Shown: positions 5,516 to 7,808 of the stretch, piece after piece
Layout of the letters: every line of letters starts with the position of its first letter
Position numbering within the stretch: position 1 is the stretch's first letter
Assembly (NCBI GenBank): GCA_900551585.1
Contig: URWU01000063.1
Span: 1-7,808, forward strand
DNA from: an uncultured Alphaproteobacteria bacterium
Lineage (GTDB): Bacteria; Pseudomonadota; Alphaproteobacteria; RF32; CAG-239
Reading direction: 5' to 3'
Length of the DNA stretch: 7,808 nt
Notes under the pieces: generated by a model
What the model saw: only the letters and a program-made list of their open reading frames with translations
What the model was told of the DNA's origin: nothing
Database searches by the model: none
Position numbers and translations under genes: made by a program

Positions 5516-5867
5516 AATTTAACCTGCGGGCTTTATGCAGGATGTCTATGGACTGCGCCACCAAATCTATAAATTCTTTGTCTTGCCCCATAAGCCTTTG
5601 GGATATCTCTTCAACCTTTTTCCTGACGATTTTATCTTTAGGCTGCACATTAGAAAAATCAAAAATTTCGGAGATATCAATATCGAGTTTATTGGCAATT
5701 TTCATCAAAGTCTCAACTTTAGGAGAAATCTTTCCCAATTCTATGCCCGAAATGGTGTTCATTGACATGTCCATGTCATAGACTAACTCGAGCTGGCTAA
5801 TGCCTTTAAGCTTTCGTAGCTCTCGTATTCGCGACCCTAGACGTATTGCAAAATCATTTTTCTTCAT
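5514..5867 (-). CDS. XRE-family (Cro/C1-type) transcriptional regulator
   Basis: This 117-residue protein is mostly a Cro/C1-type helix-turn-helix domain at about residues 7-65: RIRELRKLKGISQLELVY, then the recognition helix region SMNTISGIELGK, then SPKVETLMKIANKLDIDISE. A basic and amphipathic C-terminal tail of about 45 residues (KDKIVRKKVEEISQRL...) may mediate dimer contact. Proteins of this size and plan are DNA-binding repressors, often self-regulated and often of phage or mobile origin. The ATG at 5867 has AGGAA about 9 bases upstream. It diverges from the cysteine-rich secreted protein operon, and direct repeats lie in the shared control region, so it may control itself and that operon; this last step is inference. 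Confidence 0.9.
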   Translation of the reverse strand: MKKNDFAIRLGSRIRELRKLKGISQLELVYDMDMSMNTISGIELGKISPKVETLMKIANKLDIDISEIFDFSNVQPKDKIVRKKVEEISQRLMGQDKEFIDLVAQSIDILHKARRLN

Positions 5868-5891
5868 GGGGACATATTCCTATTTTATTGC

Positions 5892-5917
5892 AAACTTGTA
5901 TATACTTTAAACTTGTA
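5892..5917. promoter_or_regulatory. Possible operator: direct repeats AAACTTGTA
   Basis: AAACTTGTA occurs at 5892-5900 and 5909-5917, 17 bases apart start to start, just upstream of the XRE gene and 10 bases before the -35 box of the rightward promoter. Between them lies TATATAC, which could serve as part of a leftward -10 box. Repeats so placed are typical of repressor sites, but no binding has been shown. Confidence 0.35.
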
Positions 5918-5927
5918 ATTTTTGCAC

Positions 5928-5956
5928 TTGACTCTGATTAATTACTAATATATTAT
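5928..5956 (+). promoter_or_regulatory. Strong sigma-70-type promoter of the secreted-protein operon
   Basis: TTGACT (5928-5933) and TATTAT (5951-5956) each match the consensus at five of six positions with an ideal 17-base spacer. The predicted transcript start near 5963 gives an untranslated leader of about 180 bases before the ATG at 6146. Confidence 0.65.
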
Positions 5957-5964
5957 GAATTATA

Positions 5965-6116
5965 TGAGGCAAGAACGTAGAAATTAACATTCCATTGTGA
6001 ATTTCTTCCCATCGCCTCAAAAAAAGGAAAAGAGGCCGTGTTCTAAAGCCTATAAGACATGACGGTATTCACACTCACACACATGACACACCAAAAATAC
6101 CAAAGCCTCTTTTCCT
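5965..6116 (+). promoter_or_regulatory. Structured 5' leader with nested and mutually exclusive stems
   Basis: Hairpin 1: TGAGGC (5965-5970) pairs with GCCTCA (6014-6019), enclosing AGAAATT (5979-5985) paired with AATTTCT (6000-6006). Hairpin 2: a perfect 12-pair stem joins AGGAAAAGAGGC (6025-6036) to GCCTCTTTTCCT (6105-6116), with GGTATT (6064-6069) and AATACC (6096-6101) able to pair inside it. GCCTC at 6014-6018 can instead pair with GAGGC at 6032-6036, which would break both hairpins. The last stem ends 29 bases before the start codon. I know of no riboswitch family that fits. A terminator is not obvious, because no T run follows either stem. Confidence 0.45.
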
Positions 6117-6118
6117 AA
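6059..6118 (+). CDS. Possible leader peptide, 19 residues
   Basis: Inside the leader an ATG opens a 19-codon frame (MTVFTLTHMTHQKYQSLFS) ending at TAA 6116-6118. It is rich in threonine (four) and histidine (two). Translating it would run through the right arm of the 12-pair stem and so could open it. There is no good ribosome site before it, so it may be chance. Confidence 0.15.
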   Translation: MTVFTLTHMTHQKYQSLFS

Positions 6119-6145
6119 TTTATTATGTTAATAAGGTAGGTAGCT

Positions 6146-6901
6146 ATGACTGATAGAAATTCAATAATACTAAAGCTTATCTTGGCCTATAGTCTAGGCC
6201 TTCCTTCATCGGTAATGGCAGCCAGCCATTATCTTCCCGATACCACCCGAGATTGCTGGAACAACTATAATAACGTTTGTTATGATGATAGTGCATCAGG
6301 CGGCGGAAGCAGCGGCGGCGGTTCCGGAGGAGGCTCAATCTCAACTGATTATCAGTCTTGTATCAATGCCGGATATACCATAAAGTCTTGTCCCGAGGGA
6401 TATGCCGTTGATATTACCGAGCGTTGCCCTTTTGGTCTGGGAACCAATCTCTATAAAGCTTGCCATTCAATTGCCCAAATTTGTCAGGATCAAGGCTATA
6501 CCTTGACCTGTGCGGCCGGTTATGAACCGGATTTAAATCAAACCTGCAAATATGACTCTGTTTATGTGAAGTGCGATTGCGCGCGCTGCTTGGGCTATGA
6601 TTATACTTTGGATGAGGCCAATTCCTCTGGTTATGTTGCCGATGGCGAGCCTTGCCAAAGCTGTAATGAATTTAAGTATAAACGCAAGATAAATCCTTGT
6701 ACCGGTTTTGATTATGATACGACCAACTGCGGTGTGACTTCCTGCCAGACTTTGAGCGGCGATACCTGCATTTCGGGAAGTGTGTTGAAATATAAAGAGT
6801 GTAAAGCCTGTCCGACGCCGAGCTGCGGCGAAGGATACTGGAATTTGGACAGTTACTGGTGCGACGGCGCTTTGCGCTGTTGGCTGCCAAAAACCAATTA
6901 G
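6146..6901 (+). CDS. Secreted cysteine-rich protein with Gly-Ser linker
   Basis: The gene encodes 251 residues. A signal peptide (residues 1-25, likely cut after SVMA) is followed by a short domain with two cysteines. Next comes a flexible linker of glycines and serines (about 51-64), then a long cysteine-rich region. There are about 23 cysteines in all, often in C-x3-GYT or C-x2-GY settings (CINAGYT, CPEGY, CQDQGYT, CAAGYE), plus a tight CDCARC. Such a protein should be disulfide-bonded outside the cytoplasm, on the cell surface or in an envelope appendage. I do not recognise a named family; similar proteins occur in uncultured gut alphaproteobacteria as I recall. The ATG at 6146 follows AAGGTAGG. 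It is the first gene of a likely operon, 18 bases before the next. Confidence 0.85.
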   Translation: MTDRNSIILKLILAYSLGLPSSVMAASHYLPDTTRDCWNNYNNVCYDDSASGGGSSGGGSGGGSISTDYQSCINAGYTIKSCPEGYAVDITERCPFGLGTNLYKACHSIAQICQDQGYTLTCAAGYEPDLNQTCKYDSVYVKCDCARCLGYDYTLDEANSSGYVADGEPCQSCNEFKYKRKINPCTGFDYDTTNCGVTSCQTLSGDTCISGSVLKYKECKACPTPSCGEGYWNLDSYWCDGALRCWLPKTN

Positions 6902-6919
6902 GCAGATGAGGGGTAAAAA

Positions 6920-7000
6920 ATGTTTGATAAACTGATGGTTTTGATAGCGGTCGTTTTAATAAGCACAATGGTTTATATGCTGGCGCAGATAATCCTATGA
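6920..7000 (+). CDS. Small single-helix membrane peptide, 26 residues
   Basis: A 26-codon frame starts at ATG 6920 and ends at TGA 6998-7000, with GAGGGG about 6 bases before the start. After MFDK it is almost entirely hydrophobic (LMVLIAVVLISTMVYMLA), enough for one membrane helix. It lies 18 bases after the cysteine-rich gene and 31 bases before the next start, all on the same strand, so it is probably co-translated in the operon. It has no cysteine and no processing site that I can see. Its good ribosome site and operon position are the evidence; the function is unknown, perhaps a membrane partner of the secreted proteins. Confidence 0.6.
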   Translation: MFDKLMVLIAVVLISTMVYMLAQIIL

Positions 7001-7031
7001 CTGCACCCATTATTATAAAAGGAGAAAGACA

Positions 7032-7808
7032 ATGAGACTAAATGTAAAAAATATATTCGGAGCAGGCCTGATCGCTCTGGCTTTCTCCGTAGGAACGGCA
7101 AAAATCGCGTCCGCGCAGAGCTGTACGGTTCCGCCGACTTGCGATGCTTTGGGCTATACCAAAACGGCAACGGATTGTAAGGATATGTCAACCTTGAAAT
7201 GTCCGTTTGACCAAAGCAAGGTTTTCTGTGTCACGGCTGCAGAAGCAGGTGGTGCTGGTGCTTGTAAGGTTGCAAATGTCGGCGATATTTTGTTTTCAGA
7301 TATGAGCTGTGGTTCATCAATGGTCGATGGTAAGCGTGCTATCGGTGTTATTTTTGAACCAGATTATCGTTTGGCGGTAGCTTTAAGCACAACCACAAAG
7401 GTATGGTCAACGGAATATTTTGATATTCCGGGTTTGACAAATAGCAGCCAAAGCGAGGCTATGGCAGACTATAACGGCAAAAATAATACGAAAACGATTA
7501 TGACCTATTGTGTTGCCAATTCAAAGAGCTGTCCTGCAGCAGAGTATGCATCGAATTTCTCGACATTAGGGACACAGGCCGGAGATTGGTACTTACCTGG
7601 CTTAGGAGAGTTGAATGCTCTGTATTCACATAAAACGGCTGTTAATGAGGGGTTAAGTAAGGCAAAAGGAACAGCCCTGCCTGATTCTTATCATTGGTCT
7701 TCTTCCGAGCACTCAAATAACCTCGCTTGGGGCCAGGGCTTCGGTAATGGCAATGTGGGCAACTACGGTAAGCCAAACCTTAGCTATTACGTTCGCCCGG
7801 TCCTAGCT
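7032..7808 (+). CDS. Secreted DUF1566/Lcl-type protein, 3' end beyond the window
   Basis: The 259 visible residues begin at ATG 7032 after AAAGGAG, the strongest ribosome site here. A signal peptide (1-28, cut after ASA) is followed by a cysteine-rich module (about 29-80: CTVPPTC, CDALGYTKTATDC, CPFDQSKVFC). The rest resembles DUF1566/Lcl C-terminal domains: a start at VGDILFSDMSCG, then DWYLPGLGELNALY (185-198), HWSSSEHS (221-228) and a closing YYVRPVLA at the edge. Such domains are exported and often act in surface binding. The frame is still open at base 7808; relatives end shortly after VRPVLA, so only a few residues are probably missing. The stretch 7710-7790 has a codon pattern unlike the rest. 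It is the third gene of the operon and shares the C-x3-GYT motif with the first. Confidence 0.87.
   Translation, partial: MRLNVKNIFGAGLIALAFSVGTAKIASAQSCTVPPTCDALGYTKTATDCKDMSTLKCPFDQSKVFCVTAAEAGGAGACKVANVGDILFSDMSCGSSMVDGKRAIGVIFEPDYRLAVALSTTTKVWSTEYFDIPGLTNSSQSEAMADYNGKNNTKTIMTYCVANSKSCPAAEYASNFSTLGTQAGDWYLPGLGELNALYSHKTAVNEGLSKAKGTALPDSYHWSSSEHSNNLAWGQGFGNGNVGNYGKPNLSYYVRPVLA
7710..7790 (+). other. Candidate variable region of a diversity-generating retroelement target
   Basis: These 27 codons lie between the conserved WSSSE and VRPV motifs at the end of the DUF1566-like gene. Thirteen of them end in C (GGC four times, AAC three, TAC two, also CAC, CTC, TTC, AGC), against two of the 30 codons just before. 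Adenine-directed mutagenesis of AAC codons in a template would yield such NNC codons, and the position at the very C-terminus is where variable regions usually lie. No template repeat or reverse transcriptase is in the window. Confidence 0.35.

Noticed and set aside
6025..6116. Miniature transposable element bounded by the 12-base inverted repeat
   Set aside because: No target-site duplication flanks the repeat, so a structured leader is the simpler reading; inversion is kept only as an alternative.
6672..7191. Minus-strand open frames opposite the secreted-protein operon
   Set aside because: They are arginine-, proline- and serine-rich shadows of well-supported plus-strand genes and have no ribosome sites.

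Overview
The window looks like a low-to-medium GC Gram-negative bacterium. Three genes encode Sec-type signal peptides, and the tRNA-Glu(CTC) resembles alphaproteobacterial ones. The cysteine-rich and DUF1566-like secreted proteins at the right end recall uncultured gut alphaproteobacteria. This taxonomic guess rests on memory of such proteins, not on a search.

Layout. (1) Bases 1-1850 are a decayed accessory region beside a tRNA gene. It holds the C-terminus of a type I restriction-modification methylase (HsdM), a convergent superfamily 1 helicase fragment without its ATP-binding half, an unidentified open fragment, and the C-terminal remnant of a large serine recombinase whose frame runs antisense into tRNA-Glu. 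The tRNA-Glu gene is on the minus strand with its own terminator, and a degenerate 3' half of a second tRNA lies 22 bases away on its 5' side. (2) Bases 1896-5264 are ordinary chromosome: apt (adenine salvage), a small secreted protein of unknown role, two divergent Nudix hydrolase genes with interlocked promoters, a 55-residue acidic protein on the minus strand, and a six-helix membrane protein. Three clear rho-independent terminators separate these units. (3) Bases 5265-5486 carry degenerate copies of a dispersed hairpin repeat with compensatory changes in its stem. (4) Bases 5487-7808 hold an XRE-type repressor gene, divergent from a putative operon with a strong promoter and a structured leader of about 180 bases. 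That operon encodes a cysteine-rich secreted protein, a 26-residue single-helix membrane peptide, and a secreted DUF1566/Lcl-type protein that runs off the window.

How the genes may work together. The last operon looks like a cell-surface or envelope module: a strong promoter, possible repressor control from the divergent XRE gene, a leader with mutually exclusive stems, and two secreted proteins that share a C-x3-GYT cysteine motif. The end of the DUF1566-like protein has the codon pattern expected of the variable region of a diversity-generating retroelement (DGR) target. No reverse transcriptase or template repeat lies inside the window, so this remains a hypothesis, but it is the most interesting lead here. 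The left region fits the relic of an integrative element that carried defence genes and sat next to tRNA-Glu.
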